This document shows, in pieces, positions 44,701-53,096 of a stretch of DNA of 57,923 nt (positions are counted from its first letter, which is position 1; each line of letters opens with the position of its first letter). Source of the stretch: Pontibacter fetidus (GTDB taxonomy: Bacteria > Bacteroidota > Bacteroidia > Cytophagales > Hymenobacteraceae); NCBI RefSeq assembly GCF_010119545.1, contig NZ_JAAEAA010000023.1:1-57923 (forward strand), written 5' to 3'. The notes under the pieces are model-generated. The model had not been told where the DNA came from. It saw only the letters and a program-made list of their open reading frames with translations, and made no database searches. Both the position numbers and the translations under genes were made by a program.

Positions 44701-47203
44701 GCAAAGTGGTACGTTAATCCTGAATAACCATACCATGGACAGAACTAGTGCGGGCGGTATACTAACAGTTGCTGATGGGGCCACGCTCCGGATAAACACC
44801 CTGAATTACCCGGCCAACTATAGCACCAACACGTTAGGCGTAAACAGTACCGTCATCTACTCAGCAGGAACGGCAGGTATAGCAGGCGTAACCTACGGAA
44901 ACCTGATTTTGCAGGATGGAGCAATAAGGGCACTCTCAAACAACACACGTGTTGCAAACCAGATGTCAGTTTTAGGTACAGCTACCACTTTAAGTAACCC
45001 GGCAGCGGTATATACTTTAACCTTAGATAAGGATCTTACCAGCGACGGAATTATAAACGCAGCAAACACTACCCTGACTTTCACCAGCCCAACAGCAAAG
45101 CTAAACGGCACCGGAGCAGGGGCAACTATAGTAAAAGATATAACTATAAATGCTGGTAGCACCCTAACTGCAAGTAAAAACCTGACGCTGCTTGGCAACC
45201 TTACCAACAACGGGAATGGTTTTACGGCAGCAGCCAACTGGGTAGATTTTACTGGAACGGCCGCAGCAACTATAACTTCGGGCAATGCCATAACTATAAA
45301 TGAGCTGCGGGTAAACAAAACGGGTGCAACTACAGCAGTGTTGTTGGCCGGAGATATAAATGGTTTGCAAACTATAAATGTAACCACTGGTACGTTAGAT
45401 GCAGCAAACCGAATTCTGACTAAAAAAGCAGCCTCTGGAACACTATTAACTGTAGCAAACCTGGCAACCTTTAAGGTAGCCGGTACCAACTCGCTTCCGT
45501 TATTTGATGGCTATACGTTGCAGCCAACCAGCACGGTAGTATATAATGGCAGTAACCAAACTATAAAAAGTGTACAGTACGGTCACCTGGATCTGATAAA
45601 CATAGGCACAGCCACTTTTGAAGCAGGCACCGCCCTGATAGCCGGTAACTTAACTGAAGGAACAGAAACAACAGTTATTACGCCCGCCACTATAAACTAT
45701 AACGGCACAGGCGCGCAACTGGTAGCATCGCTTAACTATAACAACCTGGTTTTAAGTCAATCAGGCATAAAAACATTTGCTGCCGGAGATACCAGAATTG
45801 CCGAAGCATTTACTTTAGCCAGATCGGCTACAGCAAATGCCCGCACAAATGTTACCAATATTCATTACACAAAAACCGGAAACCAAAATGTGCTGCCGCT
45901 TAACTATAACAACTTAACGCTAAACGGTAGCGGTGCAAAAGCTTTTACAAATATTACAAGTATAAATGGGGCCTTTACATTAGCCGGTACAGCTACTGCA
46001 GACTTAGCTACAACTGAGAATACCATTGTATTTGATGGCGGAACGCAGACAGTACCAGCGCTGAACTATAAAAACCTTAGTGTAACGGCAGCAGGCACTA
46101 AAACACTGGCCGGCACGATACAGGTAGAAAAAGCACTTGTGTTATCGGCTGGTGAATTAGCTACAGGCGCAGCTAACAAAGTTATACTGGGCAGCACAAA
46201 CGGTTCTATCTCTGAAACAGGCACCGCATCGGGTTACTTAAGGGGTACCCTGGAGACCACGCGCGCACTTGCAGCCGGCACACAAACTTTCGGGGGAATG
46301 GGCATTAGCATTACGCCAACTACAGGCACACCAGGCATTACCAAAGTAACACGCGTTACTGGCTCAACTGTTGGGTCGGCGGGGAAGAGCATACTGCGCA
46401 ATTTTAATGTAGAGCCACAGGGTACAAACACCAATCTTAACGCAACTGTAACTATAGCCTACCAACTACACGAACTGAACGGACTGGGCGAAACAGACCT
46501 GGCCGTTTACACCTCCTGGACCGGTGGCGACGACTGGAAACTTCAGGCTGCAAGCGGAACTCCTGATGAAGTGAATAATACTGTTACTTTAACAGGCGTG
46601 CAAGGTATGGCCCGCTATACGTTGGGCGGTCGTACCACGCCGCTACCAGTAGAACTGGTATACTTTAAGGCAACTAAAAAAGGAACAGACGCAGTGCTGG
46701 AATGGAAAACGGCTTCTGAAAAAAACAATGATCGTTTCGAAATAGAGGTGTCGGCAGATGGCCAGACGTACCAAAAGATCGGGAAAGTGAAAAGCCTGGT
46801 GGGTACATCAGCGTTAGCGCAAACCTATACCTATACCGATAACCGCAACGGTAAAAACGGTATGGTATATTACCGCCTGCGCCAGGTTGATGTGGATGGC
46901 ACCTTTAAATACTATGGCCCTAAAACTGTTAATTTCGGAACGGTGACCAAGACAGTTGTAACAGCTTATCCAAATCCGTTTAAGTCAGAGGTAAGTGTAG
47001 CCATTGAAGCCGCTACAGACGGGAAAACTGTGCTGACATTATACACCACAACCGGAAAAAAATTGATGCAGCAACAGGAACAACTAATGAAAGGTTCCTC
47101 GGTGCTGCACCTTAAAATGAATGAAAGCCTGCCACGGGGTTTATACTTGCTAACCATAGAGCAGAACGGGAAAGCAGAAACCCTGAAACTTTTAAAGAAC
47201 TGA
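41738..47203 (+). CDS. Second giant beta-strand-repeat T9SS surface protein (1821 aa), paralogue of the first
   Basis: Signal peptide about residues 1-31 (IGSQVNVWAQ). It is collinear with the upstream giant: a 'W...NW' motif (VTWTGKKDSNWHDVKNW), repeats such as 'TVIFSGTGAQTVDGTTFNNL', a shared middle block (VVGTITR, FNGPF, INRLYEI, ELNGCDEDGLKLYY), a second 'W...NW' (YKWDGTQNIAWENGANW), the LPVELVYFKATKKG block with NNDRFEIEVSADGQTY, and the T9SS type A end from YPNPFKSEV. It is about 730 residues shorter, mainly through fewer repeats. It seems GC-richer than the first gene, especially in its second half. It was likely born from tandem duplication and diverged. Confidence 0.85.
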   Translation: MKISTLVNKHLFTNICLLLILCIGSQVNVWAQTTTVTWTGKKDSNWHDVKNWSPEQIPNANTHVIIDGAGGTNQPQSIQTNKNEKNRAECQTLTIGGGTQQAVLTIQNLTGLHIAKDLILLANGRLHNKQSVIYIYGNWSNNGSYTEEVVFQNNNWVYISEVHFVGTDQTISGNSETRIGVLKIKSNVTLQCNLRIQAENYNFGEFDIHSGAVFNPENYKVTWGGATGLTNGIFALLAGSTAKVKATNYLDNYSIRPTAPYGETVAEHTSTIDYAGTIDQNIDDQIQYQKLVISGTGVKSLVGNTTVSSGAADTEVNVKSATLDLKTFTLTRQVAGGSFIVADGASVKIGGTTNVPVGAPTNTPVNFNTRTFAPTSTVEYYGNAQTVQHNKYGHLTLSNTGVKSMPGQAMEIQGNLTSTGATSYTAGGILTIGGNVNIGTGSTFGASSFAHTIAGNWLNNGTFIPGTGTISFIGSTNTTITGGAVFNGLTINKTAATNTVTLANYATATTLNMTNGDLHTGTNKIVVLGSRTGNGWVVGTITRQHNFASGTSYAFNGPFAALTFSGASGVNEVTMRTGMTNFLPSGFTAPNKAINRLYEIIVPNGTYTSANLQLQYQDAELNGCDEDGLKLYYSLTGTGAWANASRHNYSKTDNWVLRNTLSNVTGFWTITDNPSTYKWDGTQNIAWENGANWEVITDGASSRGITGPISSDFVILGENTPVQGRQPTITYDEWVRDISFKAPNQMTLTLAGGSLKTNYDIATVGTGTAIKHTLNAGARTINIGRNLILNNGSAGNAGNNLSVTTGNAATINLTGNLDQQAGDVTLGNNSNLVIGGNYKYTTGNFTAATGSMVTYNGAADQIVGAVPYHHLTVNKTGGTASYTSGATQSIAGNLTVTNGTMALTVPTINVAGNVTLTAGTLQGNTSTIDLKGNWVRTNGIYAPGSSTVIFSGTGAQTVDGTTFNNLSKTAANTLTTNGNSTLTGNLSVQSGTLILNNHTMDRTSAGGILTVADGATLRINTLNYPANYSTNTLGVNSTVIYSAGTAGIAGVTYGNLILQDGAIRALSNNTRVANQMSVLGTATTLSNPAAVYTLTLDKDLTSDGIINAANTTLTFTSPTAKLNGTGAGATIVKDITINAGSTLTASKNLTLLGNLTNNGNGFTAAANWVDFTGTAAATITSGNAITINELRVNKTGATTAVLLAGDINGLQTINVTTGTLDAANRILTKKAASGTLLTVANLATFKVAGTNSLPLFDGYTLQPTSTVVYNGSNQTIKSVQYGHLDLINIGTATFEAGTALIAGNLTEGTETTVITPATINYNGTGAQLVASLNYNNLVLSQSGIKTFAAGDTRIAEAFTLARSATANARTNVTNIHYTKTGNQNVLPLNYNNLTLNGSGAKAFTNITSINGAFTLAGTATADLATTENTIVFDGGTQTVPALNYKNLSVTAAGTKTLAGTIQVEKALVLSAGELATGAANKVILGSTNGSISETGTASGYLRGTLETTRALAAGTQTFGGMGISITPTTGTPGITKVTRVTGSTVGSAGKSILRNFNVEPQGTNTNLNATVTIAYQLHELNGLGETDLAVYTSWTGGDDWKLQAASGTPDEVNNTVTLTGVQGMARYTLGGRTTPLPVELVYFKATKKGTDAVLEWKTASEKNNDRFEIEVSADGQTYQKIGKVKSLVGTSALAQTYTYTDNRNGKNGMVYYRLRQVDVDGTFKYYGPKTVNFGTVTKTVVTAYPNPFKSEVSVAIEAATDGKTVLTLYTTTGKKLMQQQEQLMKGSSVLHLKMNESLPRGLYLLTIEQNGKAETLKLLKN

Positions 47204-47224
47204 CCCTAATTAGTTTCTAAAAAT

Positions 47225-47255
47225 AAAAGGCTCCTGTTTTACGGGAGCCTTTTTT
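47225..47255 (+). terminator. Terminator of the second giant gene
   Basis: AAAAGGCTCC pairs with GGGAGCCTTTTTT around an eight-base loop, 20 bases past the stop. Confidence 0.8.
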
Positions 47256-47278
47256 GCTTTTAATCAGTAAGAAGAGAG

Positions 47279-48190
47279 TTACTTTGCCCGGTTAACTATA
47301 AAAACGCCAACCATAATAATCACCATACCCACATAATGCCATAGATGTATACTTTCGCCATCCAACACGCCCCACATAAGCGCAACTATAGGTATTAGGT
47401 AAGTTGATGAACTGGCAAAAAGTGTAGTAGAGATATGGATAAGCTTATTAAAAAGCACCAACCCAACAGCCGTACTGAATACCGCCAATATCGCAATATA
47501 CATCAGGGCTTCCCAGGCACCAGGCGTGTGCTGTAGTTTGTGTAGCGCATCAGTGGTTAGCAGGTAGATCAGCGCCATCGGGCCAACCGTAAGCAGCGCC
47601 AAACTCGACATTACAAAGGGTTTTAAACCTTGTAGTTTATGCTTGATGATGTTGACACTACCGCCATAACAGATACACGCCAGCACAATGTATAAGCCAT
47701 ACATGGTGTTCTCCATATTCGTATTCTCGCCACCCGAAAAGATCAACACTGATGTGCCAACTATACCAATAAGGATGCCCAGCATGCGCATCCAGGTAAT
47801 AGACTGATGAAAGAAAACGGCACCGACCAGCAACGTGAAAAGGGCAGTAAGCGAGTTTAGCACACCGGCAAGTCCGCTGGCTAAGCGGGTTTCGGCGTAA
47901 GCAAACAGGAAAGCCGGGATCAGGTTGCCCAGCAAGCCACTACCCAGCAGAAATTTCCAGTGGCGCGGCTCTGCCTGCCTGATGTGTTTAATAGCAAATG
48001 GCAACAGGGTAAGACAAGCAATGGTAATACGCCACGCACCCAGCTCATCCGAAGAATAAACTACAAGTCCTTTTTTGATAAGGATAAACGAAGTGCCCCA
48101 GATAAGGGCAAGTATAATGACCAGGAACCAGGCCAGCGCCGGCGTTCCTGTTTTGTGTTGTTCAGAAGTTGTTGCTGTTTTGATAGCCGT
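47279..48190 (-). CDS. EamA/DMT-family transporter with an apparent ACG start
   Basis: The first canonical start in frame (TTG at 48004) would give only 241 residues. However, the frame is open upstream to ACG at 48190 and encodes TAIKTATTSEQ, then PALAWFLVIILALIWGTSFILIKKGL in pieces, the unmistakable first helix and 'WGTSF' motif of EamA proteins. From ACG the product is 303 residues, the normal length, with about ten membrane helices in two EamA repeats. A -7 box (TACTTTTG, 48213-48220) lies about 23 bases before it, and an AACTTTCTAACTTTTT repeat ends exactly at the ACG. So a former ATG has changed, or ACG is used. Metabolite or amino-acid export is the family norm. Confidence 0.75.
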   Translation of the reverse strand, partial: TAIKTATTSEQHKTGTPALAWFLVIILALIWGTSFILIKKGLVVYSSDELGAWRITIACLTLLPFAIKHIRQAEPRHWKFLLGSGLLGNLIPAFLFAYAETRLASGLAGVLNSLTALFTLLVGAVFFHQSITWMRMLGILIGIVGTSVLIFSGGENTNMENTMYGLYIVLACICYGGSVNIIKHKLQGLKPFVMSSLALLTVGPMALIYLLTTDALHKLQHTPGAWEALMYIAILAVFSTAVGLVLFNKLIHISTTLFASSSTYLIPIVALMWGVLDGESIHLWHYVGMVIIMVGVFIVNRAK

Positions 48191-48212
48191 AAAAAGTTAG
48201 AAAGTTGGGTTG

Positions 48213-48220
48213 CAAAAGTA
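48213..48220 (-). promoter_or_regulatory. -7 box of the EamA gene
   Basis: Minus-strand TACTTTTG fits TAnnTTTG, so transcription should begin near 48206, about 16 bases before the ACG. This supports translation from 48190 rather than from 48004. Confidence 0.45.
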
Positions 48221-48628
48221 GAGCTTTTTATAGTTAGAGCTTTAAAAAGTTTGGAAGTTAAAGAAGTAAAAGTTTAGGAACTATGAGTTAGAGAAGGAAG
48301 CAACTATAGCTATAGTAAAACTGTCCCCTTGAGGGGACTACAGGGGTGTTAAAAACATCAACTATAGAACAGATCAAACTATAGAAGTAGCAAAACTCAC
48401 CGCCTTGGATAAGGAGGGGCAGGGGTGGTTGGATTAATGGCAACCATAAAACTATAAGCCGCGGCCTTTGATATTCTTGTCCCTGCCGGGCCAGTTGAGT
48501 TGGGAGACCCAACATCATAGTTAGTCACGAGTCAGGAGACTCGCGCCAGCATAACTGATAATGACTACTATAGAACTTTAACCAAACTCCTTCCCCTGTT
48601 TTTAGGGGAAGGTTGGGAAGGGGTAAAA

Positions 48629-48661
48629 CAAAAAGCGCCCGCTGCAAAAGCAACAGGCGCC
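48629..48661 (-). terminator. Terminator of the dus gene
   Basis: On the minus strand GCGCCTGTTGC pairs with GCAGCGGGCGC (with G-T pairs) around TTTT, then T5 follows. It lies about 40 bases past the stop at 48700. Confidence 0.65.
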
Positions 48662-48699
48662 TATAGTATAACTTTCTAACTTCTAAACTTTCTAACTTT

Positions 48700-49695
48700 C
48701 TAACTTTCTAACTCCGCATAGCTCATTGTCTGGGCTATCTCCTCCAGGGTATCATAAATTTCCTGAATATCTTCAGACTGCACCAGGCGCATGCGGAGCG
48801 GCTTAAAGTGAGGCAACCCACGGAAATAGTTGGTATAATGGCGACGCATCTCGAAAATCCCCAGCTTATCACCTTTCCATTCCAGGGAGTGTGTAAAGTG
48901 CTGGCGGCAAACTTCTACACGTTCTTCCAGGGTTGGTCCGGGTAGCATTTCGCCGGTGGCCATGTAGTGTTTTATCTCATTAAAGATCCACGGGTAGCCT
49001 ATACTTGCCCTGCCGATCATAATGCCATCTACGCCATACTTGTTCTTGTATTCTAAGGCCTTCTGCGGAGAGTCGATATCACCGTTTCCAAAGATCGGGA
49101 TCTTCATGCGCGGGTTATTCTTCACTTCTGCAATCAGTGTCCAGTCGGCTTCGCCTTTGTACATTTGCACGCGGGTACGGCCATGTATACTTAAGGCTTG
49201 TATACCAATATCCTGCAGGCGTTCGGCAGTCTCTACAATATACTTGGTGTCTTCATCCCAACCAAGGCGGGTTTTAACAGTAACCGGCAGGTTGGTTGCT
49301 TTCACAATTTCCTCGGTCATCTTCACCATTTTAGGCACATCGCGCAGCAAAGCAGCACCCGCACCTTTGCAGGCTACATTCTTTACCGGGCAGCCATAGT
49401 TAATGTCTATCAAATCAGGGCCAGCCTGCGACGAAACGATAGCCGCCTCGCGCATCGACTCAATATCAGACCCGAAGATCTGGATACCAATGGGGCGTTC
49501 GTAATCAAAAATGTCGAGTTTTTGCACACTTTTAGCCGCATCACGTATCAACCCTTCAGAGGAAATAAACTCGGTGTACATCAGGTCGGCACCGTTGGCT
49601 TTGCACACTTTACGGAAAGGCGGATCGCTCACGTCTTCCATAGGTGCCAGCAGCAGCGGAAACTCGCCCAGTTCTATGTTCGCTATCTTTACCAA
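48700..49695 (-). CDS. tRNA-dihydrouridine synthase (DusB-like)
   Basis: 331 residues from a TTG start. FMN-binding N-terminus LLLAPMEDVSDPPFRKVC, the catalytic cysteine Cys102 in INYGCPVKNVACKG, VKTRLGWDED, SIHGRTRVQMYKG, GNGDIDSP and MIGRASIGYPWIF are all Dus signatures. It reduces uridines in the tRNA D-loop using NADPH and FMN. The last codons, ELES plus the TAG stop, are written by an AGTTAGAAAGTTAG repeat that continues into non-coding DNA. The exact subclass (A, B or C) is not certain; DusB is the default in this phylum. Confidence 0.9.
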   Translation of the reverse strand: MVKIANIELGEFPLLLAPMEDVSDPPFRKVCKANGADLMYTEFISSEGLIRDAAKSVQKLDIFDYERPIGIQIFGSDIESMREAAIVSSQAGPDLIDINYGCPVKNVACKGAGAALLRDVPKMVKMTEEIVKATNLPVTVKTRLGWDEDTKYIVETAERLQDIGIQALSIHGRTRVQMYKGEADWTLIAEVKNNPRMKIPIFGNGDIDSPQKALEYKNKYGVDGIMIGRASIGYPWIFNEIKHYMATGEMLPGPTLEERVEVCRQHFTHSLEWKGDKLGIFEMRRHYTNYFRGLPHFKPLRMRLVQSEDIQEIYDTLEEIAQTMSYAELES

Positions 49696-49748
49696 AGCAA
49701 AATTTAATTATTCGCGTAAATTTACACCAATTTAACCTAAACTCCTGT

Positions 49749-50711
49749 ATGAAAGGTTTCATCCGTAAAGAGACTCACCCGTTTTATGTGCTGCTGTTGC
49801 TGTTCGCGTTTATGATGGCAGGCTATTTTGTGGGCAGTTTTATATTTGCCATACTTGCCTCGGCGATGTTTAATATCGGTATTATGGATATGCCGGAGAT
49901 AGCCACAAACCCAGCCTCGCACCCGAACGGCCGCAATATTATGCTGATGCTGCAGGGCGTGATACAGTTTATGTCTTTTGTGGTGGGGCCGCTGTTTATG
50001 CTGCGCGTTCTAAAGTATAAAATTGACCCATACCTGAACTGGAAAATGCCGGTGGCGCCCGTGCTGGTACTGTTAGCCGGTTTGCTGATGATCATTATTA
50101 TGCCGGCTAACTCGCTTGTTATCCACTGGAATGCGGATATGCACTTCCCGGATTTTATGCAGAATTTTGAGCAATGGGCACGCGCCAAAGAAGACGAACT
50201 GGCCGAACTGACCAAACTGATTGCTGTGTTCGATTCGTTTCCGAAACTGCTGATAGGCTTGCTGGTAATTGCCGTTATACCTGCCATTGGCGAAGAAATA
50301 GTATTCAGGGGTGTGCTGCAGAAGCAACTGCACCGCTGGACGGGCAACCCGCACGTAGCCATCTGGATTGCCGGGTTAATATTTGCAGCTATACACGTAC
50401 AGTTTTTCGGGTTTGTGCCGCGCGCTATATTGGGGGCCTTGTTCGGGTATTTATACTTCTGGTCGGGCCGCATAAGCGTGCCTATAGTTGCCCACTTATT
50501 TAACAATGGCTTTACTGTGCTGCTGCTATACTTACAACAGACTGGTAAAGTCGAATTTGATGTGGAATCGACAGAACCGATGTCGTGGTGGAGTGTGGCG
50601 TTGTCGCTGGTGCTAAGTATTGGTGTGCTGTATTACCTGTACAACGAGTTTAAAAAAGTGCCGGTACGCACCGACGTTATACCCGAAACTGCCACGGATT
50701 ATCAGGTATAG
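49749..50711 (+). CDS. CPBP family intramembrane metalloprotease
   Basis: 320 residues from the ATG at 49749 (MKGFIRKETHPFYVLLLLFAF); the frame is open further upstream but overlaps the divergent dus gene. About eight membrane helices. CPBP (Abi) motifs: GEEIVFRGVLQKQL with the two glutamates and an arginine, FAAIHVQFFGFVPRAILG with the first histidine, and PIVAHLFNN with the second. Members process prenylated or membrane proteins, and many bacterial ones are of unknown substrate. Next, cdsA lies about 60 bases downstream on the same strand. Confidence 0.88.
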   Translation: MKGFIRKETHPFYVLLLLFAFMMAGYFVGSFIFAILASAMFNIGIMDMPEIATNPASHPNGRNIMLMLQGVIQFMSFVVGPLFMLRVLKYKIDPYLNWKMPVAPVLVLLAGLLMIIIMPANSLVIHWNADMHFPDFMQNFEQWARAKEDELAELTKLIAVFDSFPKLLIGLLVIAVIPAIGEEIVFRGVLQKQLHRWTGNPHVAIWIAGLIFAAIHVQFFGFVPRAILGALFGYLYFWSGRISVPIVAHLFNNGFTVLLLYLQQTGKVEFDVESTEPMSWWSVALSLVLSIGVLYYLYNEFKKVPVRTDVIPETATDYQV

Positions 50712-50770
50712 GCATCCTATAATATAGATAATTTCATACCTTTATTGCTCAAACAGCATACCTCTACTAC

Positions 50771-51598
50771 ATGGGCAAAAACATTTCGGGAATGAGTAAC
50801 ATGTGGCAGCGCATTATAGTGGGGGTGTTGGGTGCAGCTTTATTTGTGGGTGGCATACTGGCAAGCGAGTGGAGTTATTTTATCCTTTTTGCGGGGCTAA
50901 CTATACTTGGCCTGCTGGAATTTTACCGCCTGGTAGGTACACAAGGTGCTAAGCCTAACAAAACGATAGGAGTCATACTTGGTGTTTTCCTGTATACGGC
51001 GTTCTTCCTCATCGAAAAAGAAATTATAGCTCCCGAGTTGCTTTACCTGGCGCTGCCTTTACTGGCACTTGTTTTTGTGCTGGAACTATACCGCAAACAC
51101 AATCAGCCATTCACCAACATTGCCTTCACGCTTTTAGGAGTTTTGTATATAGCCTTGCCATTCGGGTTGCTGCACAAAGTAGCTTACCAGCCTCACGTAT
51201 ATAGCTGGCAACCTATACTTGGCCTCATGCTACTCATCTGGGCGGCAGATACGGGGGCTTACATAGCAGGTAAGAACTTTGGCAAGCATAAACTTTTTCC
51301 GCGCATCTCGCCGGGCAAAACCTGGGAGGGCTGGGTTGGCGGCATGTTGCTGACTATAGCTGTGGCGTATGGTCTGGCTCTTTATTTCCAGGACCTGGCG
51401 CTTTACCAATGGATTGGCATAGGCGTTATAGTTGCTGTTTTTGGGGTGCTCGGCGACCTCGTGGAATCTATGCTGAAGCGTAGCCTGGATGTGAAAGATT
51501 CGGGAACCTTACTGCCCGGCCACGGCGGCATCCTGGACCGTTTCGACAGCCTGATCATGGTTATCCCATTTATAGTAGCCTTTCTCCAGATTTTCTGA
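50771..51598 (+). CDS. cdsA: Phosphatidate cytidylyltransferase
   Basis: 275 residues with about eight membrane helices. The signature block is present near the C-terminus: ISPGKTWEGWVGGM, LGDLVESMLKRSLDVKDSG and LLPGHGGILDRFDSL. It makes CDP-diacylglycerol from CTP and phosphatidate, the precursor of all major phospholipids. It shares a theme with psd about 1.5 kb downstream, with a GDH gene between them; the two phospholipid genes are often close in Bacteroidota. A few residues before SNMWQR could be removed if the second Met is used. Confidence 0.93.
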   Translation: MGKNISGMSNMWQRIIVGVLGAALFVGGILASEWSYFILFAGLTILGLLEFYRLVGTQGAKPNKTIGVILGVFLYTAFFLIEKEIIAPELLYLALPLLALVFVLELYRKHNQPFTNIAFTLLGVLYIALPFGLLHKVAYQPHVYSWQPILGLMLLIWAADTGAYIAGKNFGKHKLFPRISPGKTWEGWVGGMLLTIAVAYGLALYFQDLALYQWIGIGVIVAVFGVLGDLVESMLKRSLDVKDSGTLLPGHGGILDRFDSLIMVIPFIVAFLQIF

Positions 51599-51643
51599 TT
51601 TATTTGTTGCCTGTACAGTAGGCGGTTGTAAGTATAAATTATA

Positions 51644-51651
51644 TACCTTTG
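51644..51651 (+). promoter_or_regulatory. -7 box of the glutamate dehydrogenase gene
   Basis: TACCTTTG matches TAnnTTTG. A TTG at 51626-51628 is present but 15 bases away, shorter than the usual 19. Confidence 0.45.
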
Positions 51652-51698
51652 CCGCCGAAAAGCTTAATCACTGAGTTAAATCATTAAGGATTAAAATC

Positions 51699-52973
51699 AT
51701 GTTATACAAAGAGCCAGCACCGATCAAGGATAGGGAAAACCCGTTCGAATCGATGATGTCACGCTTCAATATTGCTGCTGAAGTATTGGGGTTGGATGAA
51801 GAAACATATAACGTACTTAAATCACCAACGCGCCAGGTTATCGTTAACGTGCCTGTTACCATGGATGATGGCAAAGTACGCGTTTTTGAAGGGTATCGTG
51901 TAGTTCACTCAACTATACTTGGTCCGTCTAAAGGTGGTATTCGTTTCGCTCCGGATGTGTTCCTGGATGAAGTGAAAGCCCTTGCGGCCTGGATGACATG
52001 GAAATGTGCTGTGGTTGATATCCCTTACGGCGGTGCCAAAGGCGGTATTATCTGCGACCCATATACCATGTCGGCTGGCGAGATTGAGCGTTTAACAAGA
52101 GCTTATACACAGTCTTTAGTAGATATCTTTGGCCCTGACCAGGATATACCTGCCCCGGATATGGGTACTGGCCCGCGCGAAATGGCCTGGTTAATGGACG
52201 AATACTCTAAAACAAAAGGCTCTACGGTGCACGCTGTGGTAACTGGTAAGCCGCTTGTACTGGGTGGTTCACTTGGTCGCGTTGAGGCTACCGGTCGTGG
52301 TGTAATGGTATCGGCAATGGCTGCTATGGATAAACTGGGCATGGACCCATCTAAATCTACAGCTGCTATTCAAGGGTTTGGTAACGTAGGCTCGTGGGCT
52401 GCAAAGCTGATGGCTGAGCGTGGTGTTAAAATTCTTGGTATCAGCGACGTGAGCGGTGCATACTGGAACGATAACGGTATCGACATTGAGGATGCTATCA
52501 ACTATAAAAACGCACATAATGGCCGCCTGGAAGGTTACAAAGGTGCAGAACTGATGGACCCGGATGAGTTACTTACGTCTAAAGTAGATGTAATTATACC
52601 AGCTGCTGTTGAGGACGTGATCACGATTGAGAACGTGGACAAGATACAGGCCCGCCTGATTGTAGAAGGTGCCAACGGACCAACTTCTTACAAAGCAGAT
52701 AAGATCATCAACGAAAAAGGCATTATGGTGGTGCCGGATATCCTGGCTAACTCGGGTGGCGTAACCGTATCTTACTTTGAGTGGGTGCAGAACCGCATGG
52801 GCTTTAAATGGACACTGGAGCGCGTAAATGAGCGTGCCGAGCGTATCATGAACGAGTCTTTTGAGCGCGTATATGCTGCCTCGCAGAAGTATAACGTACC
52901 AATGCGTATTGCTGCTTACATTGTTGCTATTGATAAAGTAGCGATGACATATAAGTACCGCGGAGGCTTCTAA
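51699..52973 (+). CDS. Glutamate dehydrogenase (Glu/Leu/Phe/Val dehydrogenase family)
   Basis: 424 residues, typical for hexameric bacterial GDH. Motifs: GYRVVHSTILGPSKGGIRF, MTWKCAVVDIPYGGAKGGI with the conserved lysines, PAPDMGTGPREMAW, and the nucleotide site AIQGFGNVGSWAAKLM. It should interconvert glutamate and 2-oxoglutarate with NAD(P). It is distinct from the other GDH at 26365-27591 and closer to classical GDHs. It lacks any CTATAG, as does the leucine dehydrogenase gene. It is flanked by cdsA and psd but has its own -7 box. Confidence 0.92.
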   Translation: MLYKEPAPIKDRENPFESMMSRFNIAAEVLGLDEETYNVLKSPTRQVIVNVPVTMDDGKVRVFEGYRVVHSTILGPSKGGIRFAPDVFLDEVKALAAWMTWKCAVVDIPYGGAKGGIICDPYTMSAGEIERLTRAYTQSLVDIFGPDQDIPAPDMGTGPREMAWLMDEYSKTKGSTVHAVVTGKPLVLGGSLGRVEATGRGVMVSAMAAMDKLGMDPSKSTAAIQGFGNVGSWAAKLMAERGVKILGISDVSGAYWNDNGIDIEDAINYKNAHNGRLEGYKGAELMDPDELLTSKVDVIIPAAVEDVITIENVDKIQARLIVEGANGPTSYKADKIINEKGIMVVPDILANSGGVTVSYFEWVQNRMGFKWTLERVNERAERIMNESFERVYAASQKYNVPMRIAAYIVAIDKVAMTYKYRGGF

Positions 52974-53008
52974 GAGAAGATTTTTATAAAAATAAGCGAA
53001 AGTTTATA

Positions 53009-53016
53009 TAATTTTG
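53009..53016 (+). promoter_or_regulatory. Possible -7 box before psd
   Basis: TAATTTTG fits TAnnTTTG, but no -33 TTG is seen and the inverted repeat at 53023-53057 follows at once, so it may serve only as a weak or regulated start. Confidence 0.3.
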
Positions 53017-53022
53017 ATGCAG

Positions 53023-53057
53023 ATAATAGCCCATCTACGAAACTGGATGGGCTATTA
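53023..53057 (+). terminator. 13-bp perfect hairpin between the GDH gene and psd
   Basis: ATAATAGCCCATC and GATGGGCTATTAT pair exactly around a nine-base loop about 50 bases after the GDH stop. It has no long T run, so it is either a weak terminator or a structured psd leader. Confidence 0.5.
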
Positions 53058-53096
53058 TAACTTATAAAAGACCTGCAGTAATTACACAACACACTA

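Larger units (their letters stand above)
48191..48699. repeat. Repeat-rich gap between the EamA and dus genes
   Basis: It holds AAGTT-type repeats at both ends (48192-48210, 48245-48275 and 48667-48714), CCCC/GGGG elements (GTCCCCTTGAGGGGAC at 48323-48338 with an AGGGGTGTT tail; a second near 48400-48430), a TTCCCCTGTTTTTAGGGGAA element (about 48591-48610), six CTATAG palindromes and a minus-strand terminator at 48629-48661. No gene is credible here. Confidence 0.65.

Noticed and set aside
33481..47203. A CRISPR array or DNA-level tandem repeat in the giant genes
   Set aside because: The repetition is at the protein level. DNA copies differ in length and sequence, with no fixed direct repeat and no cas genes.
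49644..49748. A longer form of the CPBP protease
   Set aside because: It would run into the divergent dus gene and adds 35 polar residues before a typical start.
49823..50506. 227-residue frame opposite the CPBP protease
   Set aside because: It overlaps a gene with intact active-site motifs and itself looks like a mirrored, Ser/Ile-rich composition.
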